64,000 nucleotides of DNA, taken from assembly GCF_014697195.1 (NCBI RefSeq), contig NZ_JACJRJ010000018.1, positions 1-64,000 of the forward strand, read 5' to 3'. Shown here piece after piece: positions 43,212-52,800 of this stretch. The number at the start of each line of letters is the position of its first letter. Position 1 is the first letter of the stretch. Origin of the DNA: Cylindrospermum sp. FACHB-282 (GTDB lineage: Bacteria; Cyanobacteriota; Cyanobacteriia; Cyanobacteriales; Nostocaceae). The notes below the pieces were generated by a model that saw nothing but the letters and a program-made list of their open reading frames with translations, ran no database searches and was not told the origin of the DNA. Both the position numbers and the translations under genes were made by a program.

Positions 43212-43237
43212 TTTGGGTAATTTCCTCTTGTTTTGCA

Positions 43238-43261
43238 GCGTCAATCCTTGTGAATTGACGC
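43238..43261 (-). terminator. Hairpin GCGTCAAT/ATTGACGC
   Basis: Perfect 8-bp inverted repeat with an 8-nt loop between the broken gene and the DUF2997 gene; no T-run. Confidence 0.4.
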
Positions 43262-43273
43262 ATTGAAAAGCTT

Positions 43274-43777
43274 CTAACTTCTTTGTGCCTGTTTGACACT
43301 TCGACTTAAAGCCGCTAAGTTTTGTCGGATTTGTTCAGGACTCTTGCCAAATATTATTGAACCCTTCTCAACTCTGCATCCATCATTTATCCAATTTTGC
43401 GCCTCTTGATAGGTGACGAAAGTGATGGGTTGAATAGCAGGGCAATCTTTATAGGCTGAATCCTGTATATTCCAAAGAATACCTATGGTTGGGTCATTCT
43501 TTTTCGTAACGGCGAATGAACCATTGAGGTTGATTTCAGGATCTACATAGGCATCACTGCAAACCTGATAAGCGGCATTGTAAATCTCTTGCCTGATTCT
43601 CTGTTCAATGGTTTCCTGGAGTGAAAATCTATTTACACTATCAAGGTGAAAGCCAATTGCGATCGCCAGGTACGCAGCAGTAGCAGAATCGCTATTTACG
43701 ATTTCGTCAATAACAGAATCACCGTTTCCGTTACCTCATTCTTTAGCTAAGTCTGAAGCTTTCTTTATTAGTTCCAT
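43274..43777 (-). pseudogene. Hypothetical gene with in-frame TGA at codon 14
   Basis: ATG 43777 begins MELIKKASDLAKE, then TGA (43736-43738), then the same frame runs 153 codons: GNGNGDSVIDEIVNSDSATA, AYLAIAIGFHLDSVNRFSLQ and so on to RSVKQAQRS. One base change (TGA from TGG) would restore a 167-aa protein. No family recognised. It is disrupted, or read through, or a sequence error. Confidence 0.65.
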
Positions 43778-43780
43778 GTT

Positions 43781-44086
43781 TCACCTCAAGTTTTTTACAT
43801 AAATTGGAAACACACTCTGGCTCAAATCGGCTGGCGGTTCAACTTCTGTTTGTCGCCTAATCTCCTCAACATAGCTGGCATCCAAACTGAAAATTTGGCA
43901 TATTGCAACAGTGAATTGGTTATACTCGCGATCGCAAATATCTAGGCGGTTATTTTCAAGCTTTGAAAGTTTATACCAGTCAATCTGTACACCATAATTA
44001 ATCAATTCTTTGCAGAGTTCTCTTTGACTTATACCGACAGACCTCCTAGCTCTCCAAATTATCCATCCCAGAGTAATTTTGCACAT
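43781..44086 (-). CDS. XRE-family helix-turn-helix regulator
   Basis: 101 aa. SVGISQRELCKELINYGVQI, then DWYKLSKLENN, is the Cro/CI-type helix-turn-helix. The C-terminal half is short and unknown. A candidate repressor of element genes or of the nearby broken gene. It overlaps the upstream gene 44046. Confidence 0.8.
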   Translation of the reverse strand: MCKITLGWIIWRARRSVGISQRELCKELINYGVQIDWYKLSKLENNRLDICDREYNQFTVAICQIFSLDASYVEEIRRQTEVEPPADLSQSVFPIYVKNLR

Positions 44087-44312
44087 TGTTTCTCAAATTG
44101 TTATTTACTTCTTTTCGCATTGCTATTATTTGTCTGAGAATTCCATTGCCTACAAACAAAATCTTGTTTGCATCTTTCAAAGGAATGCAGGGATTTAGAG
44201 CAAAAGTCAGAAGACTGGAATGAGCTTTTTCACAAATATCTATTGCGTCATCTAAAAAGCCTAGTTTTTGAGCCAAGCTAGCTCTTTCAACTAAGAAAAT
44301 TATTTCGTCCAT
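44046..44312 (-). CDS. Hypothetical protein (88 aa)
   Basis: Helical, with ERASLAQKLGFLDDAIDICE (a TPR-like helix pair) and a Ser/Pro-rich part. It precedes and overlaps the XRE gene, so the two are co-translated. Family not recognised. Confidence 0.55.
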   Translation of the reverse strand: MDEIIFLVERASLAQKLGFLDDAIDICEKAHSSLLTFALNPCIPLKDANKILFVGNGILRQIIAMRKEVNNNLRNNVQNYSGMDNLES

Positions 44313-44315
44313 AAT

Positions 44316-44393
44316 TCAGTCTCTTTCCTCGTAATCGTAATTTTGAGTTGTTAGCAAAGACCAGATTAGTTTGATGAACTCCAGTAATTTCAT
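44316..44393 (-). CDS. Very small ORF (25 aa)
   Basis: MKLLEFIKLIWSLLTTQNYD, then YEERD, ends 3 nt before the next ATG, so translational coupling is possible. Hydrophobic N-terminal half. Weakly supported. Confidence 0.3.
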   Translation of the reverse strand: MKLLEFIKLIWSLLTTQNYDYEERD

Positions 44394-44434
44394 TATTTGC
44401 AGTGGTAGCGATCCAGTAATTAAGCTATTCAAGG

Positions 44435-44713
44435 TCATTTTTCACCAAGAGAAATCCAATTTGATTGGTCGAATAACCATTTTTGATATTCTGATTCAGA
44501 TGCAAATGGAATAATTCGCCACTCACATGGAAGCGATTTAATTGGAGTATCATTTTCTCTGAATTGGGTGTATATATGGTTGCACACATCACTTGTAGTT
44601 TGGTAGATTTTTGCTCCTTTTTTGTGTGGGGCAAAGGTGACACTTCTACCAATTTCACTATCTAAGTAGAGAATATTGGATTTTGACATCCAGGCAATTA
44701 CAAACCCAAACAT
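44435..44713 (-). CDS. Hypothetical protein (92 aa)
   Basis: MFGFVIAWMSKSNILYLDSE, beta-rich with a Trp-rich C-terminus. It follows the 25-aa ORF at 44717 with 3 nt between. Family not recognised. Confidence 0.55.
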   Translation of the reverse strand: MFGFVIAWMSKSNILYLDSEIGRSVTFAPHKKGAKIYQTTSDVCNHIYTQFRENDTPIKSLPCEWRIIPFASESEYQKWLFDQSNWISLGEK

Positions 44714-44716
44714 AAT

Positions 44717-44794
44717 TTAATCCTCGACAGGTTGATTAACTGGAATCGGGGAACCCTCGCCCTGTGTTTCTTCTGGTGCTTCTGGTTCTGGCAT
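44717..44794 (-). CDS. Very small ORF (25 aa)
   Basis: MPEPEAPEETQGEGSPIPVN, then QPVED, is acidic and Pro-rich. Exact octamer 33 nt upstream, and its stop is followed at once by the next start, so it is the first gene of a small unit and may be a leader peptide. Confidence 0.4.
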   Translation of the reverse strand: MPEPEAPEETQGEGSPIPVNQPVED

Positions 44795-44848
44795 TTGTTA
44801 TAGAAAATAAGTGGTCAGAACCAGAAAGCGGTAGCACGGTATTAGTCC

Positions 44849-45016
44849 TTAATTGGCTTTAACGTATCCCTGACAAGTATTTAAAGGAGTACTGCTTTCG
44901 GCTCCATAGTCTTTATCTCGGTGGTTACACTCCCATGTCCAATCATCGTTTGATGGATATGCATGGAAAAATCTGCATTTGTAGCATAGTGAAGTTTGCC
45001 ATTTTCTAGGTATCAT
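44849..45016 (-). CDS. Small Cys-rich protein (55 aa)
   Basis: Start MIPRKWQTSLCYKCRFFHAY at 45016; the longer form to 45055 would cover the octamer (29 nt upstream). Four Cys (CYKC, then WECN and NTCQ) suggest a zinc or iron-sulphur site. Family not recognised. Confidence 0.55.
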   Translation of the reverse strand: MIPRKWQTSLCYKCRFFHAYPSNDDWTWECNHRDKDYGAESSTPLNTCQGYVKAN

Positions 45017-45054
45017 TTTAGTTTTGATTATTCCAAGACCTAAAGGCGGTAGCA

Positions 45055-45570
45055 CTAAAACCGATACTGTTTTTTCAGATGCTTGTTGTATTCAGCATCG
45101 TTAGTTTTTACCTGACTTATCAGGTCTGGCGGAAACAGAAACAATTTTTGTTGCCCCATAATAGGTATGGGGTTTATCAAAAGCCTTATATCTTTCATCC
45201 CCCAAGCAAATCTGCCTGAACTGAAAAATCCGTAGGCTAATTCATCAGGATTTTGCATACTGATAAATGTCTCATCCATACAAATGCAATTGTAGTGATT
45301 AGCGATCGCCAAAGCTTTCCCTAAGTTCTTCTTCAAATCTTCAACAGTTAACCTATGAACACGAGGGTCAGTAACGCGTTTTTTGATTTCATCCAGCATA
45401 TAGAATTCTTGTTCATTCCTACCAGCATGAATGACTAAATCCCCTCTGTGTCTGATTGGATAATCTCTGGTTTCAAATTTTTTAATTCCCAGAGATAACA
45501 AAGTTGCGTAGGGTTCTCTAACTGTCAGCGCGTACATATTTTTTGGTGGTGGGAGCGACACACCTATCAC
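45055..45570 (-). CDS. ASCH-domain protein
   Basis: 171 aa (160 aa from the inner ATG at 45537, which is equally likely). MYALTVREPYATLLSLGIKK then FETRDYPIRHRGDLVIHAGR is the ASCH fold: a PUA-like RNA-binding barrel. Phage relatives act on RNA or as nucleases. Its stop is directly followed by the next gene's octamer. Confidence 0.72.
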   Translation of the reverse strand: MIGVSLPPPKNMYALTVREPYATLLSLGIKKFETRDYPIRHRGDLVIHAGRNEQEFYMLDEIKKRVTDPRVHRLTVEDLKKNLGKALAIANHYNCICMDETFISMQNPDELAYGFFSSGRFAWGMKDIRLLINPIPIMGQQKLFLFPPDLISQVKTNDAEYNKHLKKQYRF

Positions 45571-45579
45571 GCTTTAAAT

Positions 45580-45942
45580 TTAATCAGAATGTGCTTTAGC
45601 CCAACAGTCATCGCAAGCATTAGGCATATCGTTATCCGCTCCTTTTTGCCAAGGTACTAAGCGATCGCATTTGTCACACTTAAAAGTCTCACGAACTAAA
45701 TTAATAGCATCTTGTACTTCATTCACAGCTTGAATTGCATCTTCTAATTCAAGGTCGTTATTGGTTGTAAAACACTCATGTTGCCGTATTTTTCTGTACT
45801 CATCACTAACTGCAATTTGCCTAAGAACTTTTTCGACTCGCTGGAGTAAAAATACAATTTCTGTTGGTGCTTCTGTCTCACTAGGGCTGAGGTTAGACGG
45901 CGCATTTTCATGGTGAAATCTAAGAAATTCCTTTTCTGACAT
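45580..45942 (-). CDS. Protein with C-terminal zinc ribbon
   Basis: Start MSEKEFLRFHHENAPSNLSP at 45942, 31 nt after the octamer; the earlier ATG at 45960 would be only 13 nt away. Helical middle, then CDKCDRLVPWQ and CDDCWAKA, a CxxC pair as in RPB9/DksA-type ribbons. Role unknown; a nucleic-acid-binding partner is possible. Confidence 0.6.
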   Translation of the reverse strand: MSEKEFLRFHHENAPSNLSPSETEAPTEIVFLLQRVEKVLRQIAVSDEYRKIRQHECFTTNNDLELEDAIQAVNEVQDAINLVRETFKCDKCDRLVPWQKGADNDMPNACDDCWAKAHSD

Positions 45943-45987
45943 TTCAAATACCTCAATCATTAACTCCCCAAAGGCGGTAGCACTAAT

Positions 45988-47547
45988 TCAAGCGTTCCAC
46001 TCGCTATAAATTGCCTTTTTATCACCACTATCTGGGGTAATGCTGGCACTCTTCACACCATTTGTTTGCGCCCATTGTATAAGTTTGGCAATTTTCTCTT
46101 TAGAAATTTGCGCTAGTGGCACACAGCCAGCGATCGCACCTAATAAATCCCCAATCCCAAATTCTTGCGATCGACTGAAGCCAGACTGCATTGCTTCATA
46201 AATAATCTGTTCAATCTCCGCGCCTGAAAAACTGTCACTACGAGATGCGAGTAATTCAAAATCAAATTCGCTATTCGGTCTAATGCGTGATAGATGCACC
46301 CGAAATATTTGGGCCCGTTCTTCTTGATTCGGAAGGTCAAGCCAAAACAGTTCATCAATCCGACCTTTACGAATTAGTTCAGGCGGTAAAACCTCAACAT
46401 TATTTGCGGTCATCACCACGAAAACAGAACTGGTTTTTTCCTGCATCCATGTGAGCAGTGTTCCCAGCACTCGTTTTGATGTCCCAGAGTCGCCGTCTGA
46501 GTTCGAGTTGGAAAAGCATTTATCAATTTCATCAATAAATAAAACCACGGGTGCGATCGCCTCAGCCAACTTAATGACTTGACGCACCCGGCTTTCACTT
46601 TCACCCACCAGCCCCCCAAACAAGCGCCCGACATCTAGCCTTAGTAGTGGTAATTTCCACTCCGCCGCAATGGTTTTGGCTGAAAGTGATTTACCAGTAC
46701 CTTGAATTCCAGCGAGCAGTAAACCTTTGGGACTGGGTAAACCGTACTCACGAGCGGCGTCACTAAAACTATTGGCCCGAACTCTGACCCACTGCTTTAA
46801 ATTCTCCAGTCCCCCGACTGATTCCATACCAGCTTGCACAGGAATAAATTCTAGAATGCCTGTTTCTCTGATGGTCTGGCGTTTTTCTTCGATAACTGCT
46901 GCGATCGCACTCTCATCAACTTTCCCAGTCCTAGCCAAACACTTAGCCAACACCCGACTGATGCGGCATCGGCTCAACCCCTGGCAAGCCTTAATTAATT
47001 GCTCACGTTCGGGTTCAGATAAGTTGGTTTTCTTGCCAACTAGGTGATTAATGAGGATGGAAATTTCTATGGCTGTGGGTAGAGAGAAATCAATAATCGT
47101 GGTTTCTTCCCGCAGTTCTAGAGGTAAACGCAACTGGTCGGACAGTAAAACTAGTGTGCGCCTGTCCCGTGCCATCTCTCCAGCAAGATTTTTAATTTCC
47201 CGAACTAACGGCAACTGTGCGGGCGTGATTTGACCACTTGTGCTTGGTGCAATTAAAGTGGCCACATCTTTGAGGATGAATAACGCCGCTTGATTACCAG
47301 ATGCTCTTGCAACACGCTCCAAAGCATTCATCGGGTTACCAGGTTTTCTCGGATTGTCGTCTGTCCAGCCCCTGGTGAAATCCCAGAAGTAGATTTGAAA
47401 TTTGCGTGATTGGGCGATCGCAATCAATTCACTCTCAACTATTTCCTCCTCTGGACTCACCACATATATCAGAGGAAACCGAGCCGACAGCATCAATTCA
47501 AGCTCTGATTTCTCGCCAGTTTTATAGGTTGCTTTGGTTTCTGTCAT
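45988..47547 (-). CDS. AAA+ ATPase, Ycf46-like
   Basis: 519 aa. An N-terminal domain of about 220 residues (FPLIYVVSPEEEIVESELIA) is followed by an FtsH-type AAA module with Walker A GIQGTGKS, Walker B VVLFIDEID and arginine-finger helices (RKGRIDELFWLDLP). The whole looks like the Ycf46-type ATPases of cyanobacteria. It may remodel protein or nucleic acid complexes for element maintenance. The start ATG overlaps the TGA of the upstream small gene. Confidence 0.82.
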   Translation of the reverse strand: MTETKATYKTGEKSELELMLSARFPLIYVVSPEEEIVESELIAIAQSRKFQIYFWDFTRGWTDDNPRKPGNPMNALERVARASGNQAALFILKDVATLIAPSTSGQITPAQLPLVREIKNLAGEMARDRRTLVLLSDQLRLPLELREETTIIDFSLPTAIEISILINHLVGKKTNLSEPEREQLIKACQGLSRCRISRVLAKCLARTGKVDESAIAAVIEEKRQTIRETGILEFIPVQAGMESVGGLENLKQWVRVRANSFSDAAREYGLPSPKGLLLAGIQGTGKSLSAKTIAAEWKLPLLRLDVGRLFGGLVGESESRVRQVIKLAEAIAPVVLFIDEIDKCFSNSNSDGDSGTSKRVLGTLLTWMQEKTSSVFVVMTANNVEVLPPELIRKGRIDELFWLDLPNQEERAQIFRVHLSRIRPNSEFDFELLASRSDSFSGAEIEQIIYEAMQSGFSRSQEFGIGDLLGAIAGCVPLAQISKEKIAKLIQWAQTNGVKSASITPDSGDKKAIYSEWNA

Positions 47548-47723
47548 ATCGACCTAATAGAATATTTATTGCCAAAAAACTTAGACAGTAATTCAAACCA
47601 AAATTTTGCTTGTTTTTCATTCAATCTTTTAGCAGATATACTCGACCTAACCCAGCCACAACGCTTGTTACGGAACTGAGTTAAGTAAGCTCTTTGCTCT
47701 TCGTCAAAAATCGTTTTATTCAT
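47544..47723 (-). CDS. Small basic protein (59 aa)
   Basis: MNKTIFDEEQRAYLTQFRNK then RCGWVRSSISAKRLNEKQ, ending FGNKYSIRSI. Its stop overlaps the ATPase start as ATGA, strong evidence that it is real. Basic and helical, maybe a small DNA-binding protein. Family not recognised. Confidence 0.6.
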   Translation of the reverse strand: MNKTIFDEEQRAYLTQFRNKRCGWVRSSISAKRLNEKQAKFWFELLSKFFGNKYSIRSI

Positions 47724-47730
47724 GGTTAGT

Positions 47731-47770
47731 TAAAAAACTGTTCCCGTAACAGAACAAACCGCTACGGGGA
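47731..47770 (-). terminator. Probable terminator
   Basis: TCCCCGTA and TACGGGA pair, followed by ACAGTTTTTT on the minus strand; ends the KfrA-like gene. Confidence 0.55.
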
Positions 47771-47775
47771 TAACA

Positions 47776-48843
47776 CTAAGCTGCTACTGTTTCTCTCTGG
47801 GGTTTTTGGGGCTTATTACCCTTCTTGACAACCTGAGCCTCTAGTTCTTCAACACGGAGTTTAAGCGTGTCTCTTTCGTCGGTCAGTTTCCTAATCTCGG
47901 AGTTAAGACTGTCTACATCAATATCTACTTGAAGTTCAGAATTGGACTCCTGAACTTGTGCTTGTAGTTTGGTAATTGATTCGTTTGCCGATTTTAGTTG
48001 GACTTGGGCTACTGCAAGTTGAGTCTGTAGAATTTGCTTCTGTCCCACCTCCGCCTGAAGGTTTTGAATCTGCTCACGCATAGCAAAAGTCTCACGTTCG
48101 CGGGCCTCTAGTGCGCCGTTTAATCTAGCAATCTCGCCATCGCGCTCAACGGCTTTCCCTTGAAACTCCGCCATTTCAGAAACTTGTTTAGCCAGTTCGT
48201 TATTTTTAGCTACAAGCTCATTGCGCTCTTGTTGTAAAGCGGTTATTTGTTCACCAACAACCTCTGAATCAGCTAGTTTTTGTTTGCTGAGGTTTATATA
48301 AGCTTCTTTCAGTTCTTCATCTTTTCTTAAGTATTGCTCTCTATAAAATCCCAATTCAAGCTCCATTTTTGGCAGCCCTATAAGCTGAGATTTCAGCAAG
48401 TCGTTTTCGTCTGAAAGTAACTTAATGCGATCGCCAGAAACACTGGTGTCTGCTTTTTGCCAGGCAAAGGTATAACCAATGATTGCCTGTTGTTCCATAA
48501 ATTGTAGAAACTCAGTAGGAACTTCTGATTTGTCTAGGATTGTGTTGCAGTTAAGAATAGCGCTGAATATATCCGTTTCGTTGCGTCCAGCTTTAACAGC
48601 TTCCAAGTTGTCCTTCCTCCAATCTCTGAGGAGATTGCAGAGGTTTTCAGCACTCCCACCCAATCCATAGATTTGTTTGAGCGCGTCCATAACAAGACGA
48701 ACTGATATCTCAATACCGTTTTTCTGAAGTACAGAACAAGCGGTGTCAACCATTTGGCGGTTAACAGAAGTATGTCGGATTGATTTATCGATTTCAAACC
48801 CTGTCATGTCGAGGGCTGTAAATTCTCTTCTTAGTCTAGGCAT
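47776..48843 (-). CDS. KfrA-like partition/regulator protein
   Basis: 355 aa. The N-terminal ~110 residues fold as a helix-turn-helix region (SVNRQMVDTACSVLQKNG, ISVRLVMDALKQIYG), then a very long coiled coil (residues 130-340; EVVGEQITALQQERNELVAK and NGALEARERETFAMREQIQN). That layout is KfrA of low-copy plasmids, which binds its own promoter and helps segregate DNA. A perfect inverted repeat stands before it, consistent with autoregulation. Confidence 0.72.
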   Translation of the reverse strand: MPRLRREFTALDMTGFEIDKSIRHTSVNRQMVDTACSVLQKNGIEISVRLVMDALKQIYGLGGSAENLCNLLRDWRKDNLEAVKAGRNETDIFSAILNCNTILDKSEVPTEFLQFMEQQAIIGYTFAWQKADTSVSGDRIKLLSDENDLLKSQLIGLPKMELELGFYREQYLRKDEELKEAYINLSKQKLADSEVVGEQITALQQERNELVAKNNELAKQVSEMAEFQGKAVERDGEIARLNGALEARERETFAMREQIQNLQAEVGQKQILQTQLAVAQVQLKSANESITKLQAQVQESNSELQVDIDVDSLNSEIRKLTDERDTLKLRVEELEAQVVKKGNKPQKPQRETVAA

Positions 48844-48864
48844 GGTAGTTTTGGGTTGATTTCA

Positions 48865-48883
48865 AGCAACCAAAACGGTTGCT
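48865..48883. promoter_or_regulatory. Operator-like inverted repeat
   Basis: AGCAACC-AAAAC-GGTTGCT, 22 bp upstream of the kfrA-like start. Related half-sites (GCAACCA, GGTTGCTGTAG) lie near 48923 and 49428. Probable autoregulatory site. Confidence 0.6.
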
Positions 48884-48973
48884 ATAGAAACCAGTTTACA
48901 TCAATCCACTTCCAGCAACCAGATTGGAGGATGAAAGATATGATAAATTTTATTAAGCAATATGTATATTCAG

Positions 48974-49020
48974 CAAAAATCCCTTGGATAACCAGCTTTT
49001 ATGTTTATCTCCCAAGGGAT
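48974..49020 (-). terminator. Terminator of the XRE gene
   Basis: ATCCCTTGG and CCAAGGGAT pair, followed by TTTTTGC on the minus strand. Confidence 0.7.
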
Positions 49021-49037
49021 TCGTAAATTTTAAATTA

Positions 49038-49484
49038 TTAAATACTCTCAAGTCGGGCAGCGATCGCTCTCATGACCACTGCTAACTGCTCTTTTGAGGC
49101 CCCATTTACCATAAGAAGCAATCTATCAATGTGCGAAATCGGGTTTTTGCCGTCAACATAATCTTTGAGTTCTTGAAGAGTCTGCCCCCTTAGAAAAGCG
49201 ATTTTTTCAAGGTTGGCATCGCTAACACTAACGTTGCAGTTTTCCCAATCAACAATTGTCGAGTGGCTCACACCAACAAGTTTGGCGAAAGCTCGATACT
49301 TTCGTCCTGCTCTTAAATCTCTGACTACTTCAGCAAATCGCTTTCTTTGCTCTAGCTCTCCTTGTTGTGGGTTCACTGGACTGGTTTGAATTTTATGCTC
49401 GTTAAGATTTAAATTAGTGCTTTTTTTGGTTGCTGTAGCATCCAATCTGGTTGATAATAGTGACATAGTGATTTCAGCATCCAT
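49038..49484 (-). CDS. XRE-family helix-turn-helix regulator
   Basis: 148 aa from MDAEIT (49484). RKRFAEVVRDLRAGRKYRAF, then AKLVGVSHSTIVDWENCN, is the HTH. The N-terminal 60 residues are low complexity. Divergent from the 49497 gene with only 12 bp between start codons, so both share a control region. A likely switch for replication or maintenance. Confidence 0.7.
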   Translation of the reverse strand: MDAEITMSLLSTRLDATATKKSTNLNLNEHKIQTSPVNPQQGELEQRKRFAEVVRDLRAGRKYRAFAKLVGVSHSTIVDWENCNVSVSDANLEKIAFLRGQTLQELKDYVDGKNPISHIDRLLLMVNGASKEQLAVVMRAIAARLESI

Positions 49485-49496
49485 TTTGGTGTCTGT

Positions 49497-49850
49497 ATGG
49501 CAAGAACTAGAACAAGAAAGCAAAAACCCGAAAAGCCGTTTGTCGTTAGACAACTGAAAGTCATTGCTGGGGGAAGAGTTCAAAAAACATTGGGTTTATG
49601 TCCCGAAACTCATGAAGCGCTAGCCGCAGAATCAGCAAAGCAAAACGTATGGGAAAGCCACTTAGCCGAGAAGTTTATCCGTAAAGGACTGGGCTTAGAA
49701 CCGCTTCAAGTGCCCACACCCAAAAGCAAACACGTAGAGAACATGGGCGAACACAGAAGAAACAAACCAAAAACTGATGGGCTTAATACGATACCAATCT
49801 CGGCAAATGAACCCCTCTCTCCAGAGACAGATATTGAAACTCGCCTCTAG
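49497..49850 (+). CDS. Hypothetical basic protein (117 aa)
   Basis: MARTRTRKQKPEKPFVVRQL is strongly basic. The middle (TLGLCPETHEALAAESAKQN then VWESHLAEKFIRKGLGLEPL) has the shape of a ribbon-helix-helix or small HTH. It lies just before the replication protein, so copy control is possible. Confidence 0.55.
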   Translation: MARTRTRKQKPEKPFVVRQLKVIAGGRVQKTLGLCPETHEALAAESAKQNVWESHLAEKFIRKGLGLEPLQVPTPKSKHVENMGEHRRNKPKTDGLNTIPISANEPLSPETDIETRL

Positions 49851-49885
49851 CATTTCTCAATTTATTCAGAGTAAGTCCTAAGAAA

Positions 49886-52800
49886 ATGGTTTACAGTCTT
49901 CAACCACTCCCAACGTTTTCGATATTCGACCACCTAGAAAAACTCCAGGTAGTCAGAGAAACCCGGTCAACCATCCGCGCCTACTGTCCGGTGTGCGGCG
50001 GCAATAATTTCGAGGTTCAGAAAACTGGCAAAAGTGCCGGGCGATTTGGGTGTTATTCGGGTGGATGTACATCACAGCAAATCAGAGAAGCGATCGCACC
50101 TTTATCAGAATCCCTCGAACAAGCTGGAATCCCTAGCGGTGGTTCAGGCAGGCGCGGAAATCTTCGGGTTATTAATTCCCCAGTCAAAGTTTATAAATCG
50201 GCACCGTTGCCAGAAGGTCAAATAGTTCTTGCTGAGTTGCCAGAAGTCCCAGAGCCTTTACCAGTAATCCAAAAGGGGACAAGTACAGAAATCACATATC
50301 AATATAGTTGCGACCAGTGGGTAGTAAGAACCGATTACTACACCGAACACGTTAGAACCAACAAAAAAACGGTTCCCTACCACATCAACGCTGAGGGCAA
50401 AGCAGTCAATCGCAAAGGTGAGAAACCTTGGCCCATTTACCGGTTATCAGAAGCTGAAGAATTTGGCTCTGGTAAATGGGTTCTGGGCGTTGAAGGCGAA
50501 AAGTCCGTTGAGGCAGCGCGTTCGTTGCAGCTTTGCACCATTACTTGGATGGGTTCAGGATGGTCAGATATTGATATTGAAGGTGGTTTGATTTCCCTGA
50601 AAAAGGCTGGTGTCAATGGTTTAATTTATTTGCCAGACAACGACGAACCTGGGGAAAAGAAAGCTGCTGCCGTCGGTAATGCAGCTGCAAAACTGCAATT
50701 CCCCTGTCTCATCCTGAACCCCCTAGAACTCTGGGACGAGATGCCCGAAAAGGGTGATATTGCCGATTGGGTAATGGGTAATGGGGATTGGAGCCGCGAA
50801 CAATTTATTGAAAAGATGAATCGGCTTATTGGTGTGACATCTGACAGGTTCTCCCAAAGGCTTGAAGAGCATGACTTCGGTGGTGATGGTGGTAACGGTG
50901 GCGATCACACTCCATTTGTTGAAAGCTGGTGTGAGTCCGAGTTTAGTGACTTAATTGCTGAAAAGTATCGCGATCAGCTGGCATACGATGTTAACCAACA
51001 GCAGTGGCTTCGTTATTCTGCAAACGTTCAGGGCATTTGGGGGAATGAAACCTCTGATGCCGTAGAACTAATTTGCGAAACAGAAATCAAGCCATACAAA
51101 TACCAGTTTTGTGACAGTCACGGTAGACCGCACCCCATCTCACAAAAATTCACTTCTGGCGTTGAACGCAAGCTTAGAGCAAAGCTGGCGGTTAAAGAAT
51201 GGAATGAAATTAAGGGTTTGATTCCTCTGCTCAATGGGGTTCTGAATCCCCAAACCCTTGAACTTAGTGACCACTGCCCAGGTAACCGGTTAACTTGGTG
51301 CTTGCCATATCCGTATTTGGCGATCGCAACTTGTACCCCTATTGAGGAATGGTTTAAATCCCAGGTTGGCGATGAAGGAACTATTGAAGTATTGAGAGCC
51401 TATTTGTATGCGATCGCCACTGGACGCTACGAATGGCAGCAATATCTAGAAATAATCGGGAAGGGGGGGACGGGGAAGGGAACATTTACGAGACTGGCTC
51501 AAGCACTTGTAGGTTTTAGCAACACCCACTCAACCAAACTGCAAAAGCTTGAGGGTTCTAACTTTGAATCCTCTTCCTTAAAAGGTAAAAGGCTGTGTGT
51601 AATCACTGACTCAGAGCGCTTTGCCGGAGAAGTTTCAATTTTGAAAGCGGCAACCGGTTCAGACCTATTACCCTACGAGCGGAAATTTCAGCAATCCACA
51701 TCCGGTTTCATCTTTGAAGGCATGGTTCTTGTGGCAGCTAACGAACCAATATCATCTGCTGACTACACCTCTGGACTTGAACGCCGCCGCATCACAGTAA
51801 GATTCGACAATCAGGTTGAGCGCCGCAATCAAAGAACATTGCTAGATTTCCGTGGCACTGGTGAGATGTTTGGGGAGTTCGCCGAATACATTCCTGGGCT
51901 TTTGAACTGGGTTCTAGCCATCGGTGAAACTCGGGCCAGAGAGCTACTTAGAAACCATTGCGAAGCTTCAGCATCTCTTGAGCGGGAAAAAGCTTTGATG
52001 CTCACAGAAACCAATCCGCTGGCTGCTTGGGCAGATGAAGCACTCGTAGAAGAGTCCGGGTTTAGGAATTATGTGGGCATTGCCCAACAAGTGAGACACA
52101 CGACTGGCGATATGGGCCAGTCTGAATCTTGGTCATCCTACAGGAACATCGATACTTGGCTTTACCCTAACTATTGCCAATATGCGGAACATACCGGAAC
52201 AAAGCCGTTATCTCAGAAACGGTTTACTAATTTGTTACTGGATTTATTGCAAGCACAGCTGAAGCTTGCGATCGCCAAAGCAACCGATAGACGTGGCTCA
52301 TATTTTGAAGGGATTCGGCTACGCACCGATTCCGATGATTTACCACCGTTAATCACAAAGATGTATTCTGCCACACCAGAATTACAATTACAAAACACTG
52401 AATCAGCAGAATGTGATGGGTTGTGTGATGGTTCTGTGATGCCAAGTGTGATGGTTGAAGTACTTGTCCAGCAAGCCTGTGATGCGTGTGAGGCATTAAA
52501 TCAAGATTCTTTAGTTGATATAGAAAAGATGAATAATTATCTAAGTAGAGAAGATAGTACTGCATTACTAACTGAGAGTACTTTTGTACCATCACAAAGT
52601 ATCACAGAGGTAAGTTTAGAAGTGTCTGAAAGCACTGCTACGCAAGAAGTTGAGCAAGGCGTGATGGCAGAAATTGACCCATCACAGTCAATTCCTAACA
52701 CCCAATCCCTAACACTCAATAATGAATCCCAGCCCAACGAAGAATTTGACCGCATAGTGAAGAGTTTCCCACTTGGACACTGGGTGAGGGTCACTGACAA

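Noticed and set aside
44402-44409. Octamer-like GCTACCAC before the 25-aa ORF at 44393
   Set aside because: Only 8 nt from the start codon and with a mismatch, so it does not follow the spacing rule.
45744-45956. A frame beginning inside the 45580 gene
   Set aside because: Overlaps the zinc-ribbon gene out of frame, and the octamer spacing fits the 45942 start.
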